Numbered from the stretch's first letter, positions 42,253 to 51,206 are shown. The stretch is 64,000 nucleotides of DNA from Pseudoflavitalea rhizosphaerae (GCF_003991355.1 NZ_RCSU01000001.1:124001-188000); one strand, 5' to 3'. The notes: generated from the sequence alone by a model not told the origin. Translations and numbers: made by a program.

Positions 42253-42555
42253 ATGGCAACTAAGAAAGCTGCAAAAAAAGCCGCTCCAAAGAAAGCCGCT
42301 AAGAAAGCTGCTCCTAAAAAAGCTGCAAAGAAAGCTGCACCTAAGAAAGCTGCAAAGAAAGCCGCTAAGAAAGCTGCTCCTAAAAAAGCTGCAAAGAAAG
42401 CTGCACCTAAGAAAGCTGCAAAGAAAGCCGCTAAGAAAGCTGCTCCTAAAAAAGCTGCAAAGAAAGCTGCACCTAAGAAAGCTGCAAAGAAAGCCGCTAA
42501 GAAAGCTGCTCCTAAAAAAGCCGCTAAGAAAGCTGCAAAGAAGGCTTCTAAGTAA
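42253..42555 (+). CDS. Histone H1-like Lys/Ala/Pro-rich protein
   Basis: The 100-aa protein consists almost only of Lys, Ala and Pro (MATKKAAKKAAPKKAAKKAA, ending KKAAKKASK). It resembles the C-terminal tail of eukaryotic H1 and bacterial H1-like nucleoid proteins, which bind and compact DNA through positive charge. Its DNA is built from three identical 66-bp units (42301-42498) plus partial ones. It lies next to the ribosomal L21/L27 genes and ends in a terminator at 42580. The sequence offers no fold beyond charge. Length is probably variable between strains. Confidence 0.85.
   Translation: MATKKAAKKAAPKKAAKKAAPKKAAKKAAPKKAAKKAAKKAAPKKAAKKAAPKKAAKKAAKKAAPKKAAKKAAPKKAAKKAAKKAAPKKAAKKAAKKASK
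42301..42498 (+). repeat. Three perfect 66-bp tandem repeats
   Basis: Units 42301-42366, 42367-42432 and 42433-42498 are identical, starting AAGAAAGCTGCTCCTAAAAA; a partial fourth begins at 42499. Each unit encodes 22 residues, KK-AAP and KK-AA steps. Perfect identity suggests recent expansion by slippage or recombination. Confidence 0.9.
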
Positions 42556-42579
42556 TCCTTTGGAACGCAGAACATATCA

Positions 42580-42607
42580 AGTCCCGGAGTTTCTTCGGGA
42601 CTTTTTC
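42580..42607 (+). terminator. Terminator after the H1-like gene
   Basis: AGTCCCG (42580-42586) pairs with CGGGACT (42596-42602) and is followed by a T-rich stretch to 42607. It lies 25 nt after the stop. Confidence 0.85.
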
Positions 42608-42840
42608 TTTGTATATACTGCTCAAATCTGCACCTGGCCAAGCTTTCAAGCCAGCACCACTTCGCTTCAGGTCCGCATCAAGCTCCGCCTCTCTCCACCA
42701 TTCTCCTGTTATTGATCCATCACAATCTCCTGTATTTTCTTTTCAGTTTCTCTTCTGTTTAACGTTCCCTACCTTCTCATTCCGAAAACGACATTCTATC
42801 ATTATCCTCTCCCACTTAACAGAGTACCATCTCCGTTTAC

Positions 42841-42848
42841 TATTTTTG
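42841..42848 (+). promoter_or_regulatory. -7 box placed directly before the PolX gene
   Basis: TATTTTTG is an exact TAnnTTTG match whose end lies 8 nt before the ATG at 42856. The transcript would start near the ATG, so the mRNA would be leaderless or almost so. No -33 TTG is obvious. Confidence 0.4.
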
Positions 42849-42855
42849 TTGTATC

Positions 42856-44538
42856 ATGACTATCGACAATTACTTTATCGCCGACCAGTTCTCCCTGCTT
42901 GCAAAACTGATGGACATACATGGAGAGAATAGTTTCAAAGCGAAATCCTATTCAACTGCTGCCTTTACCATAGAAAAACTGCCACAGCAACTGTCAGATA
43001 TACCCGCAGATAAGTTAAGCTCCATTAAAGGTATCGGAGATTCCGCCGCAAAGAAGATCAGCGAGATCCTGCAGACGGGAGAACTGAGTGTATTACATGA
43101 GATCATCGCCAAAACGCCTCCGGGTGTTATCGAGATGCTCAACATAAAAGGCCTCGGCCCCAAAAAGATCGCTACAGTGTGGAAGGAAATGGGAATCGAA
43201 TCGCTCGGTGAATTGCTCTATGCCTGTAACGAGAATCGCCTCACTCTTTATAAAGGCTTTGGCGAGAAAACACAGAAGAACGTTCAGGACGCGATAGAGT
43301 TTTATTTCCGCAACCAGGGCAGTCATCTTTATGCGGAGATCGAAAAATATGCAATGGACGTTCAGCAATTACTTTCCGCCCGGTTCCAGGGCCAACAGTT
43401 TGCCCATACCGGTCCCTTCCGCCGTCAACTGGAGATCATTGATGAACTGGCATGGGTAACCACCGCCTCTAACGATGAACTGCAACCGTTCTTTGAAGCG
43501 AATAATTATGCTACGGTCGATACAACAGAAAACACATTCACCGTCAAAGGAGCCGAAAATATTCCGCTGAAATTTTACCTGGCGAGGCCAGATAATTTCT
43601 TTGCCACACTTTTCAGCACCAGCAGCAGCGAAGATTTCAGCCAGGCATGGCAATCCCTTCCCGGCGCATTGGAATCCGCCACACAATCCTTCCCTTCCGA
43701 AGAAGCCATCTTTGAATCGGTGAAGCTCCCCTGGATCGCGCCTGCATTGCGGGAAACCGCAGCCATCCTGCAATCCCCGGCCAATGGCCAGCTCATCCAG
43801 CCAACAGATATCAAAGGCATCATTCACAGCCACAGCAAGTGGAGCGATGGTTCCAACACACTCGAAGAAATGGCCCTGGCCTGCATCGCGCTCGGCTACG
43901 AATACCTGGTGATCAGCGACCACAGTAAAAGCGCCTTCTACGCCAATGGACTAACGGAAGAGCGTATCCGCGCGCAACACCAGGAAATAGATGAGCTCAA
44001 TGCGAAACTCGCGCCCTTCCGCATCTTCAAAAGCATCGAATGCGATATCCTCAACGATGGCACCCTGGATTACCAAGACAATATCCTTTCCAGCTTCGAT
44101 CTTGTTATCGCTTCTGTGCATTCCAACCTTAAAATGACGGAAGAGAAAGCAATGATGCGCCTGCTCACGGCTATCAAAAATCCTTACACCACTATCCTTG
44201 GGCATATGACCGGAAGACTGTTGCTTAGCCGTCCGGGTTACCCCGTGAACCACCAGCAGATCATAGAAGCCTGTGCAGCACACCAGGTGGTGCTTGAGAT
44301 CAACGCGCACCCGCGCAGGCTGGACATCGACTGGCGTTTCATCAATGCCGCTATTCAGCAGAATGTGTTGCTCTCCGTGGATCCGGATGCGCATACTATT
44401 GATGGTTATGCCGATTGCAGGTTTGGTGTGTTGGCTGCCCAGAAAGGCGGACTGACGCGCGAGAAGAACCTGAGCAGTTTCAGCAGAACAGAACTGGAGA
44501 ACTATCTGGCGGCAAGAAAAGCGAAGTACTCGCTGTAA
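42856..44538 (+). CDS. PolX-like protein: HhH + degraded polymerase + PHP domain
   Basis: The 560-aa protein has the bacterial PolX layout: an N-terminal 8-kDa/HhH region (SSIKGIGDSAAKKISEILQT; LNIKGLGPKKIATVWKEMGI), a nucleotidyltransferase palm, and a C-terminal PHP phosphoesterase domain (IIHSHSKWSDGSNTLEEM, residues 322-339; LVISDHSKS; LEINAHPRRLD; DPDAH). In the palm, the usual GSxRRGKETVGDIDIL motif is TGPFRRQLEIIDELAW (185-200): the GDID pair is lost, and the VDLR strand with the third Asp reads IPLKFY. The protein is probably not a polymerase; the PHP phosphodiesterase/3'-5' exonuclease part looks intact. Confidence 0.85.
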   Translation: MTIDNYFIADQFSLLAKLMDIHGENSFKAKSYSTAAFTIEKLPQQLSDIPADKLSSIKGIGDSAAKKISEILQTGELSVLHEIIAKTPPGVIEMLNIKGLGPKKIATVWKEMGIESLGELLYACNENRLTLYKGFGEKTQKNVQDAIEFYFRNQGSHLYAEIEKYAMDVQQLLSARFQGQQFAHTGPFRRQLEIIDELAWVTTASNDELQPFFEANNYATVDTTENTFTVKGAENIPLKFYLARPDNFFATLFSTSSSEDFSQAWQSLPGALESATQSFPSEEAIFESVKLPWIAPALRETAAILQSPANGQLIQPTDIKGIIHSHSKWSDGSNTLEEMALACIALGYEYLVISDHSKSAFYANGLTEERIRAQHQEIDELNAKLAPFRIFKSIECDILNDGTLDYQDNILSSFDLVIASVHSNLKMTEEKAMMRLLTAIKNPYTTILGHMTGRLLLSRPGYPVNHQQIIEACAAHQVVLEINAHPRRLDIDWRFINAAIQQNVLLSVDPDAHTIDGYADCRFGVLAAQKGGLTREKNLSSFSRTELENYLAARKAKYSL

Positions 44539-44543
44539 GCAAT

Positions 44544-45224
44544 TCAAATCTTGGTAAGCAAGTCAATTGCAAGCGGCACTTTATCGATGCTTTCAAAGTA
44601 CGGGATGAGGTCAGGGTTGATCCATCTTATCAGGTCATAGAGTTGTGCATGGATGATTTGGGCGGTAGTGCAGTCGGTGGTATATCCCTGGAAGCAGAGC
44701 GGTTCGCAATGATTCATGCGGTTGCGGAAGTCTCTTATCAGTTTTAGTCTGCTATAAAGACTGGCCCGGTTTTCTGAAAGGGGCTTATTGCCAAACACTG
44801 CAATTGAGCGTCCCTCCACCAATGTATAATGATGAGGAAGAAAAAAAGCGAGCCAAAACCCAAACATTTGATTGGAAATAATCTTGTCTGTTGTTATCGG
44901 AATATTTTGACGCCTTAACTGCCGTACCGTTCTAAAAATGCTTTCTCTCAAAAAATAATCGGAAGACGCCAGTGTAGGATTATTCATAAATCCGGTTCTT
45001 TGATTAATAATCCAATCCGGATCAGAAAAATAATTGGTCAATACCTTATTTAGCGCATTTCGCAGAACAACTTCAAACTGACTGACAATAGGATGAAATG
45101 CCTGCGCAAGGCGCAGATTTGCCACATACAATTTCTTTGCTTTATCCTCCTGATTTCCCGTTGCCAGCAGGTAACGTTTGAATCGCGGCGATGACAAATA
45201 CTTTTCCCTTAAAATTTCTTCCAT
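44544..45224 (-). CDS. Abi-like protein (Abi_2/HEPN type), candidate defence gene
   Basis: The 226-aa product fits the Abi_2 family (abortive-infection AbiD/AbiF-like): MEEILREKYLSSPRFKRYLL, a NLRLAQAFHPIVSQFEVVLR helix with LRNALN, and RDFRNRMNHCEPLCF. Arg167-x4-His172 matches the HEPN Rx4-6H RNase motif. Abi proteins of this family abort phage infection, probably by RNA cleavage. No antitoxin or partner is adjacent. It converges with PolX (5 nt apart) and stands between PolX and the large kinase, with a less regular, more AT-rich style than its neighbours, which may point to acquisition (by eye only). Confidence 0.82.
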   Translation of the reverse strand: MEEILREKYLSSPRFKRYLLATGNQEDKAKKLYVANLRLAQAFHPIVSQFEVVLRNALNKVLTNYFSDPDWIINQRTGFMNNPTLASSDYFLRESIFRTVRQLRRQNIPITTDKIISNQMFGFWLAFFLPHHYTLVEGRSIAVFGNKPLSENRASLYSRLKLIRDFRNRMNHCEPLCFQGYTTDCTTAQIIHAQLYDLIRWINPDLIPYFESIDKVPLAIDLLTKI

Positions 45225-45562
45225 ACCTTGGGTGGATTAATAAATAATAGTAAATTTGAGGTATCCGGACTTGGTAAAGCCTCTTTCCTTCGTGGAAACG
45301 TAACCAAGCAATAAGACTAAGGATTCACTTTTTGTGGGTCCTTAATCTTTTTAGTATATCCCTGGTATGGATAGAATTGTGTGAAAGTCAATGTCAGAAA
45401 ATCAGAAGATTACAGGGAATCTTACCTACCTTGAATAAGCGATTCCAAATTAAGCAAGTTTTCAGTCTTCACAAAACAGATTTGATCATCTCCTCGCATT
45501 GCATGCAGAAAATTATTTCGTATATCCATGATAGTTTGCTGGATCAATGAAATCGATCTTCA
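45225..45562. other. Non-coding gap upstream of the Abi gene
   Basis: Between the Abi gene start and the end of the large kinase gene. A weak hairpin lies at 45319-45343 (AAGGATTCAC / GTGGGTCCTT, two G-U pairs) before a T-rich stretch on the plus side, but no plus-strand gene ends there. A 72-codon plus-strand frame at 45332-45550 lacks any family or coding pattern. I see nothing else. Confidence 0.4.
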
Positions 45563-48500
45563 TCAATTGGACGTCCTCAACACTGGCAGCTTCACATAAA
45601 ACGCAGTTCCTTCTCCTTCAACGGTGCTGAACCAGATCTCCCCCCTCGCCTGTTCAACGATGCCTTTGCTCATAGCAAGCCCCAGGCCCGTTCCGGAAGA
45701 TTTTGTAGTGAAATTAGGGGTGAAAATTTTCGACCTGGTCTGCTCCGGAATGCCTTCACCATTATCGGAAATACTCACAATGATATGATCGTCTTCCAGC
45801 TCCTCACGCATGCGAACGATCCGCAGATCATGGCTGGAAGCGGCTTCCAGCGCGTTCTGCATCAGGTTCGTGAACAAACGGTTGAGTTGCGTTTTATCGG
45901 CAAACACCATCACTTTGGACGATACAGGCTCCCAGGCAAAATCCAGGTTCTCTGTAGCTGTATAGAGAGAAGATAAAGAATATAAAAGTTCATGAAGGTC
46001 GAACACTTCATTGCGCGGGTTGCCGATATTGGCAAACTGCGAGAAATCAGAAGCGATCTTGCTCAGGTGATCGATCTGCTCCACCAGCGTGCGGGCCACA
46101 TTGCCCGTCATGGTCTTCACATCGGGCGAATTGTTGTCGATCGCTTTCTGCAGGTACTGGATGCTCAGCTTCATTGGCGTGAGCGGGTTCTTGATCTCAT
46201 GAGCTACCTGCCGCGCCATTTGTCTCCAGGCGCCTTCGCGTTCGCTCTTGGCGAGCGCATCGGCGCTCTCTTCCAGTTTCTGCACCATCTTGTTGTACTC
46301 TTTCACCAATACACCGATCTCATCATTTCGTTTCCATTCGATTTCCTGGTTCACCTGCCGCAGGTTGATATCGCGCATCTTCTGGGTGATGATGGTGAAG
46401 CTCGATGTGATCCGGTTGGTGATGAACACCGCGATGGCCCCGGAGATGAGGAAGATGAAAGCATTCAGGGTAATGATGGTTACCAGGAAATTGGAGATCT
46501 CCTGTTTCAGTTCTCCCTGCGTACTGTAAGAAGGGATATTGAGATAAGCCACGGCATTGCCCGATTCATCACGCACCGGGCTGTAAATACTGAGGTAATT
46601 GATCTTGCCCACCTGTTCATCGGTTACAGCCTGCACCTGGTGCAGGTTATTGAGCCGGTAGAAAGCCAGCGGGTTCATCTTTTCGCTCAATACTCCCCGG
46701 TAGTAAATATCGGCATGCGAGCTCACTTTGAGATTGCCGAGTGTATCGTAAAGGTTTACATCGGTGCCATGGATCTCGGAGATCTCTCCCATGAGGTCTT
46801 TCATCTCATCGTTGAAACCGGGCTCATAGAGCATTACGCCGTCGTTGAAAATGGCATGGTCCACGATCTTCTTCTTCACTTCATTGCCCATGATCTGGAT
46901 GGCGCGGGAAAGCCTGTCCTGGTTATTGCGATGGTACCTGTTCACGAAAAACAGAATAGTTGCAATCCCGATCACCACAAAGGAAAGCAGGCTCACGCTG
47001 ATGATGGTGCTATGGATCTGAGAGCGGATGCTGAGTTGCCAGCTTTGTTTGATGGCCGACCATTGCAGGCGGCTCTTGATCAGCAGGCTCACCAGCCGAT
47101 AGGAAGCCAGCAGGAAAAGGAAAGTACTGAACAGGTAAGCGAACAATGTGATCGCTTCCATGAAGGAACTGTTCTTCTGTGCAATCACCACTACTTTATC
47201 CGGTAGCCCGCGGTACCAGAGCTCTTCATAATCACCTTGGCTCACTACCCTGAACTCATCGCGCGAGATCTGTCCGGGTTGCAGTTCTGTCGGGAAAGGA
47301 TAATCGTTATAATGGTTCACCAGCCGCAGCGAGTCATAGATACCATAAGAGTACACAGTGCTGTACTCCGGCACCAGCTCCCTGGATTGCTTGAACAGTT
47401 CGGGGATCAGCGCATCGCTCTTGTATCTTTTGGGGTCGGAGAGAATGAAGAAATAACCGATGGCGCTGTCGTTCGCATCACGCACTTCCTTGCGGAAAAT
47501 ATAGGAATATTTGTCAAAGCTGCGTTCGAAATAAGCCATATCGGGAATGGAGGTAGGCTTACCCTGGATCCGGAAAATAGTATTGAGTGTATCGAAGGAG
47601 CCTGGGTCTGAGTTGAACAGCGGCTCAGTTTCTTTATTGAATGTATAGACCTTGGTATCGTACTTGTTCAGGTAGGCTGTGAAATTGGTTTTCACGATAC
47701 TGTCCTTCAACATGGCATTGCTCTGCCGGTCTTCAAACCGGTGGAAGTTCGGGGCCAGGAAATTGTTATCGAGATAGGCCATGGCGATGCTCAGCAGCCT
47801 TTCGCCGGAGGGATCGGCCTGCATTGTGAGCTTTTCCGCAAAACGTTTGCGCTGTTCAAATTCGATCTTCCTGTTCTCGAAAATGATCACGGCGGAAATG
47901 GAAGAAGAAAAGAGGGCGAGCCAGAACAATACTTCCGAAACATTCAATCGCAGGTTGAGGCCTGCAAAGATTTTCAATTGCATCAGCCACACGAATATCA
48001 CCAGCCAGGGCAAAACAAAAAGATTGAGCTCCACAACGGAATTATTTCGGTTGAAACTGAGCAGCAGTAACCCGATAAATCCTGTAATGATGAAGGTGAT
48101 ATAATTCCTGTCGCCCACCAGTCGTCCTGCGATCGTGAGGAGGATCTGTGATAAAAAGAAATAGCTCAGCGCCAGTGTGGCGAGGATCACAAAGCCGATG
48201 AAACTGTATTGTGTAAGACTGAAGAAATTGGTTACGTTGAAAGAAATCTGCGCATCAGCAACAAGGCTTTGTACGATGCCTGCGAATGTGAAAGTGAAAA
48301 TAACCTGTGCTGTGAGGATCACGCAGAGCAGCATCCAGTTTTTCCAGGGCTCGCTGTACGGATTGATGCGCGAGGTATCGAAGCGGCGGTTGATGAACAC
48401 GATGATCCAGGTAAAGAGCAAAGAGTTGATCAGCAGATCTCCCAGGGAGCTCAGCACAAAGCTCGATCCGTAAATTGCGGGATCGAAGAGCTCGAACTGC

Positions 48501-49312
48501 CGCAGGTCCAGCACATCAGGGAAATAATAGGTACCAAGGCGAAGCAATACAATGGAACCGATAAGGAACAGCACACCGTACCAGAGCCCATACATTTCGC
48601 GAACGCGGTCTGCCACCTGGTGCAGGTAAAGGAACAGGAAAAAGAAACCGATGGCCACCAGTGCAATGCTCCAGTTGCTGTGCTGTAACTGGTGTACGCT
48701 GGTGCGTTGCAGGTAGAGCAGCACATCGCCATTGAGATCGCTCACAGGGAATTCTGTAATTGAATTGGCAATATCCACTCTGCGCACGGCATCGGGTGCA
48801 TCTGCAAATTCTTTGCGCAGGTTTTCGTTTTCTACAAAATATTTGTGCAATACAGGAATGAGCGCTTCCACTGAATAATTCTTTCCATCTTCCAGCTTCA
48901 TCAGTTTCACCACATGGATGTATACGCCATTATTGAGACGCAGTACCTGGCTGGTGTCTCTATACTGAGGCACGGCCGGCGGTATGGCCATTTGCGTATT
49001 CCAGAATTTGAGTTGGGGTTCAACAAAAGCTTCATGGCGGAAAATGAAGATACCATAGCCTTTTCGGGTATCCAGTACCGATTGAAGGGTAGCTTCTGTA
49101 TAAGAACGGTCTGCCAGTGAACTGAGGAGGTCCACATCGGCGGCAACCTTATTGAAATCTTTTTCTTTTTCCTGGATCTTCTTTTCGATCTGGCGGGCGT
49201 AGTAGCGGGCCGCCGTATTATCGATCACATATTTATTGAGGATGAATGCTGCAGCAAAGAGTGCGATAGCCGCCAGCAGGTATACATTCTTTAATAGCCA
49301 GTTTTGCTTCAA
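45563..49312 (-). CDS. Giant NtrY-like multi-pass sensor histidine kinase
   Basis: The 1249-aa protein starts with TTG 49312 and has a membrane helix (about 8-30), a first extracytoplasmic region (about 31-210), a block of some eight helices (about 211-480), a second large extracytoplasmic region (about 490-720), two more helices, a third sensor region (about 800-935), a last helix, a HAMP-like segment (RDINLRQVNQEIEWKRNDEI), HisKA ARQVAHEIKNPLTPMKLSIQ and HATPase NLMQNALEAASS, SDNGEGIPEQTRSKIF and GTGLGLAMSKGIVEQ. The H-box HEIKNPLTPM is NtrY-like. No response regulator is adjacent. The start overlaps the mazG stop by 4 nt (TTGA). Confidence 0.88.
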   Translation of the reverse strand: MKQNWLLKNVYLLAAIALFAAAFILNKYVIDNTAARYYARQIEKKIQEKEKDFNKVAADVDLLSSLADRSYTEATLQSVLDTRKGYGIFIFRHEAFVEPQLKFWNTQMAIPPAVPQYRDTSQVLRLNNGVYIHVVKLMKLEDGKNYSVEALIPVLHKYFVENENLRKEFADAPDAVRRVDIANSITEFPVSDLNGDVLLYLQRTSVHQLQHSNWSIALVAIGFFFLFLYLHQVADRVREMYGLWYGVLFLIGSIVLLRLGTYYFPDVLDLRQFELFDPAIYGSSFVLSSLGDLLINSLLFTWIIVFINRRFDTSRINPYSEPWKNWMLLCVILTAQVIFTFTFAGIVQSLVADAQISFNVTNFFSLTQYSFIGFVILATLALSYFFLSQILLTIAGRLVGDRNYITFIITGFIGLLLLSFNRNNSVVELNLFVLPWLVIFVWLMQLKIFAGLNLRLNVSEVLFWLALFSSSISAVIIFENRKIEFEQRKRFAEKLTMQADPSGERLLSIAMAYLDNNFLAPNFHRFEDRQSNAMLKDSIVKTNFTAYLNKYDTKVYTFNKETEPLFNSDPGSFDTLNTIFRIQGKPTSIPDMAYFERSFDKYSYIFRKEVRDANDSAIGYFFILSDPKRYKSDALIPELFKQSRELVPEYSTVYSYGIYDSLRLVNHYNDYPFPTELQPGQISRDEFRVVSQGDYEELWYRGLPDKVVVIAQKNSSFMEAITLFAYLFSTFLFLLASYRLVSLLIKSRLQWSAIKQSWQLSIRSQIHSTIISVSLLSFVVIGIATILFFVNRYHRNNQDRLSRAIQIMGNEVKKKIVDHAIFNDGVMLYEPGFNDEMKDLMGEISEIHGTDVNLYDTLGNLKVSSHADIYYRGVLSEKMNPLAFYRLNNLHQVQAVTDEQVGKINYLSIYSPVRDESGNAVAYLNIPSYSTQGELKQEISNFLVTIITLNAFIFLISGAIAVFITNRITSSFTIITQKMRDINLRQVNQEIEWKRNDEIGVLVKEYNKMVQKLEESADALAKSEREGAWRQMARQVAHEIKNPLTPMKLSIQYLQKAIDNNSPDVKTMTGNVARTLVEQIDHLSKIASDFSQFANIGNPRNEVFDLHELLYSLSSLYTATENLDFAWEPVSSKVMVFADKTQLNRLFTNLMQNALEAASSHDLRIVRMREELEDDHIIVSISDNGEGIPEQTRSKIFTPNFTTKSSGTGLGLAMSKGIVEQARGEIWFSTVEGEGTAFYVKLPVLRTSN

Positions 49313-50091
49313 ATGCCTCGATTTTGTTTTTTAATGAGGTCCCAGATGGCATCCATTTCAGCCAGGGACATTTCATTAAGGTTTTTTCCCTGCTCCATGG
49401 CCATGGCTTCCATTTTGGTGAAACGCGCCATGAACTTCTTATTGGTCCTTTCCAGCGCATTTTCGGCATCTATCCGCAAAAACCGTGCGTAATTGATGAG
49501 GCTGAACAGGAGATCGCCGAATTCCTCTTCCATCTTACCGTGATCATTCAGTCCCACGGCCTCTTTCAGCTCAGCAGTCTCCTCTTCCACTTTTTCCCAG
49601 ACCTGTTCTTTGGTATCCCATTCAAAGCCCACCTGTTTTGCTTTCTCCTGGATCCGGGTAGCTTTCACCACGGCAGGAAGTGATACCGGCACACCGCTGA
49701 AAATGGATTTCTTTCCTTCTTTCAATTTCAGTTTCTCCCAGTTCTGTTTTACTTCTTCCTCGTCTTTTACGGTGATATCGCCGTAGATATGGGGATGGCG
49801 GCTGATCAGTTTTTCACAGATGCCATTAAGCGCTTCTTCCAGTGTGAACTGGTTCTGCTCGGCGCCGATCTTTGAATAGAACACCATGTGCAGCATGAGG
49901 TCCCCTATCTCCTCTTTGATGCCTTTCCAGTCTTTGTCTGTAATGGCATCGGCCAGTTCATAGGTTTCTTCGATAGTCATCTGGCGAAGGGTTTGCTCGG
50001 TCTGCTTCCTGTCCCAGGGACATTTCACTCTCAGATCGTCCATGATATTCACCAGCCTCATGAATGCTAAAGCAACAGGTTTCTTTTCCAT
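49309..50091 (-). CDS. mazG: MazG nucleoside triphosphate pyrophosphohydrolase
   Basis: The 260-aa protein has two MazG domains: LRVKCPWDRKQTEQTLRQMT with EETYELADAITDKDWKGIKE and EIGDLMLHMVFYSKIG in the first, and QVWEKVEEETAELKEAVG with EEFGDLLFSLINYARFL in the second. The acidic EExxE...EExxD pairs bind Mg and NTP pyrophosphate. It converts NTPs to NMP and PPi, cleaning the pool or reducing ppGpp. The giant kinase start overlaps its stop, so the two genes are translationally coupled. Confidence 0.93.
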   Translation of the reverse strand: MEKKPVALAFMRLVNIMDDLRVKCPWDRKQTEQTLRQMTIEETYELADAITDKDWKGIKEEIGDLMLHMVFYSKIGAEQNQFTLEEALNGICEKLISRHPHIYGDITVKDEEEVKQNWEKLKLKEGKKSIFSGVPVSLPAVVKATRIQEKAKQVGFEWDTKEQVWEKVEEETAELKEAVGLNDHGKMEEEFGDLLFSLINYARFLRIDAENALERTNKKFMARFTKMEAMAMEQGKNLNEMSLAEMDAIWDLIKKQNRGI

Positions 50092-50100
50092 GCTATCAAT

Positions 50101-51198
50101 TTAGGTACGAAATAATGACAAGAACAGGAAAGCAACAAAAAGAAGTACCAGTGAAACACCACAGAGCATATTGAGCAGGATGAACTTCAGGAAGGTCTTT
50201 CCTCTCCCCTGTTCATAGAACTTGCGCATCGCTTTATAAGTATAATAGATACCGGCCAGGTATTGCAGGAAGATCAGCCATCCCAGCCAGAGCCATTCGT
50301 ATTCCTCATATAACTTGACCATAGCTATCTGGACCAGCAGGAACAGGAATGTAAAAATGTACAAATGGATCAGGAAGAGTGCATGGTCAACATACAGGAA
50401 CTGTTTCCTCCGTATGTACAATAATTTCAGGAACAATGCATATAAGGGCAATGATACAAAGAGCAGGTAGGGGAACATGTGCAGGAACTTGTTGATCACA
50501 TCCACCGTATATGCTTTGTTATCTCCCTGGTATTTGTCCTGCACTTCTATTCTGCGGTACTGGAGCTTTCTCTTGATGAAACCATCCTTCTCAGATTCAG
50601 GAAGTGTTGCCTGCACTGAATCGTAGGCTTCTTTGGACCGATATACGGAATCAACAAAATTGAAACCCTCCCCTTCAGGTTTGAATTTCAGTTCCTGATT
50701 CCGGGGGTTCAGGAGCACCTGTTCACGCATTTTCCGGATGGCGTCGTAAGCGGCTATCACATCTGCCGAATCCGTTGCGCTCTTTGCCTTCTTCAGCATT
50801 TTCTTTTCCGCTTTATCCAGGTCCAGATTGTTGGTGCCCTGCATCACAGCAGTCACTTTTCCATCGAAGTCGTCCCGCTCAATCTGGAAAGTGGAAAAGA
50901 AGATCAGGAAGAACAATGCCGATGTGAATACATACATCCTGATCGGATGCAGGTAACTGGCCCTTCTTCCCGCGATATATTCTTTGGAAAGGAAACCGGG
51001 ACGGGTTACCAGATAGCGGACAGTGCTGAAGAATTTGCCGTCGAAATGCGTGATATCAGCAAAAAAATGACTTACCAGGCTCCAGACAGTCTCATGCGGT
51101 TCGATATTTTCCTGGCCGCAGTTTTGACAGAATCTCCCAATAAGTTCGGACTTGCAGTTTAAGCAGATTTTCTCGTGACGTTCTTTACCGTGGGACAC
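50101..51198 (-). CDS. DUF3667 membrane protein with N-terminal zinc ribbon
   Basis: The 365-aa protein starts with a GTG (51198). Its N terminus is a zinc ribbon, ICLNCKSELIGRFCQNCGQE, with a CxxC-x9-CxxC layout, followed by the DUF3667 core (FFADITHFDGKFFSTVRYLV, RPGFLSKEYIAGRRASYLHP, RMYVFTSALFFLIFFSTF). A long charged loop (ERDDFDGKVTAVMQ...) and four further hydrophobic segments follow, ending in VSLVLLFVAFLFLSLF. The function of DUF3667 is unknown. It stands in the mazG strand, 9 nt upstream of mazG. Confidence 0.9.
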   Translation of the reverse strand: MSHGKERHEKICLNCKSELIGRFCQNCGQENIEPHETVWSLVSHFFADITHFDGKFFSTVRYLVTRPGFLSKEYIAGRRASYLHPIRMYVFTSALFFLIFFSTFQIERDDFDGKVTAVMQGTNNLDLDKAEKKMLKKAKSATDSADVIAAYDAIRKMREQVLLNPRNQELKFKPEGEGFNFVDSVYRSKEAYDSVQATLPESEKDGFIKRKLQYRRIEVQDKYQGDNKAYTVDVINKFLHMFPYLLFVSLPLYALFLKLLYIRRKQFLYVDHALFLIHLYIFTFLFLLVQIAMVKLYEEYEWLWLGWLIFLQYLAGIYYTYKAMRKFYEQGRGKTFLKFILLNMLCGVSLVLLFVAFLFLSLFRT

Positions 51199-51206
51199 TT
51201 GAGGGT

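Noticed and set aside
42301-42498. Regular repeats considered as CRISPR
   Set aside because: Units are contiguous and coding, with no unique spacers and no cas genes.
42243-42641. 132-codon minus-strand frame rich in Ala/Phe/Leu opposite the H1-like gene
   Set aside because: It is the antisense shadow of the Lys/Ala repeats; the hydrophobic pattern follows directly from the complementary codons.
45332-45550. 72-codon plus-strand frame before the giant kinase end
   Set aside because: No family, irregular composition and no start context; treated as chance.
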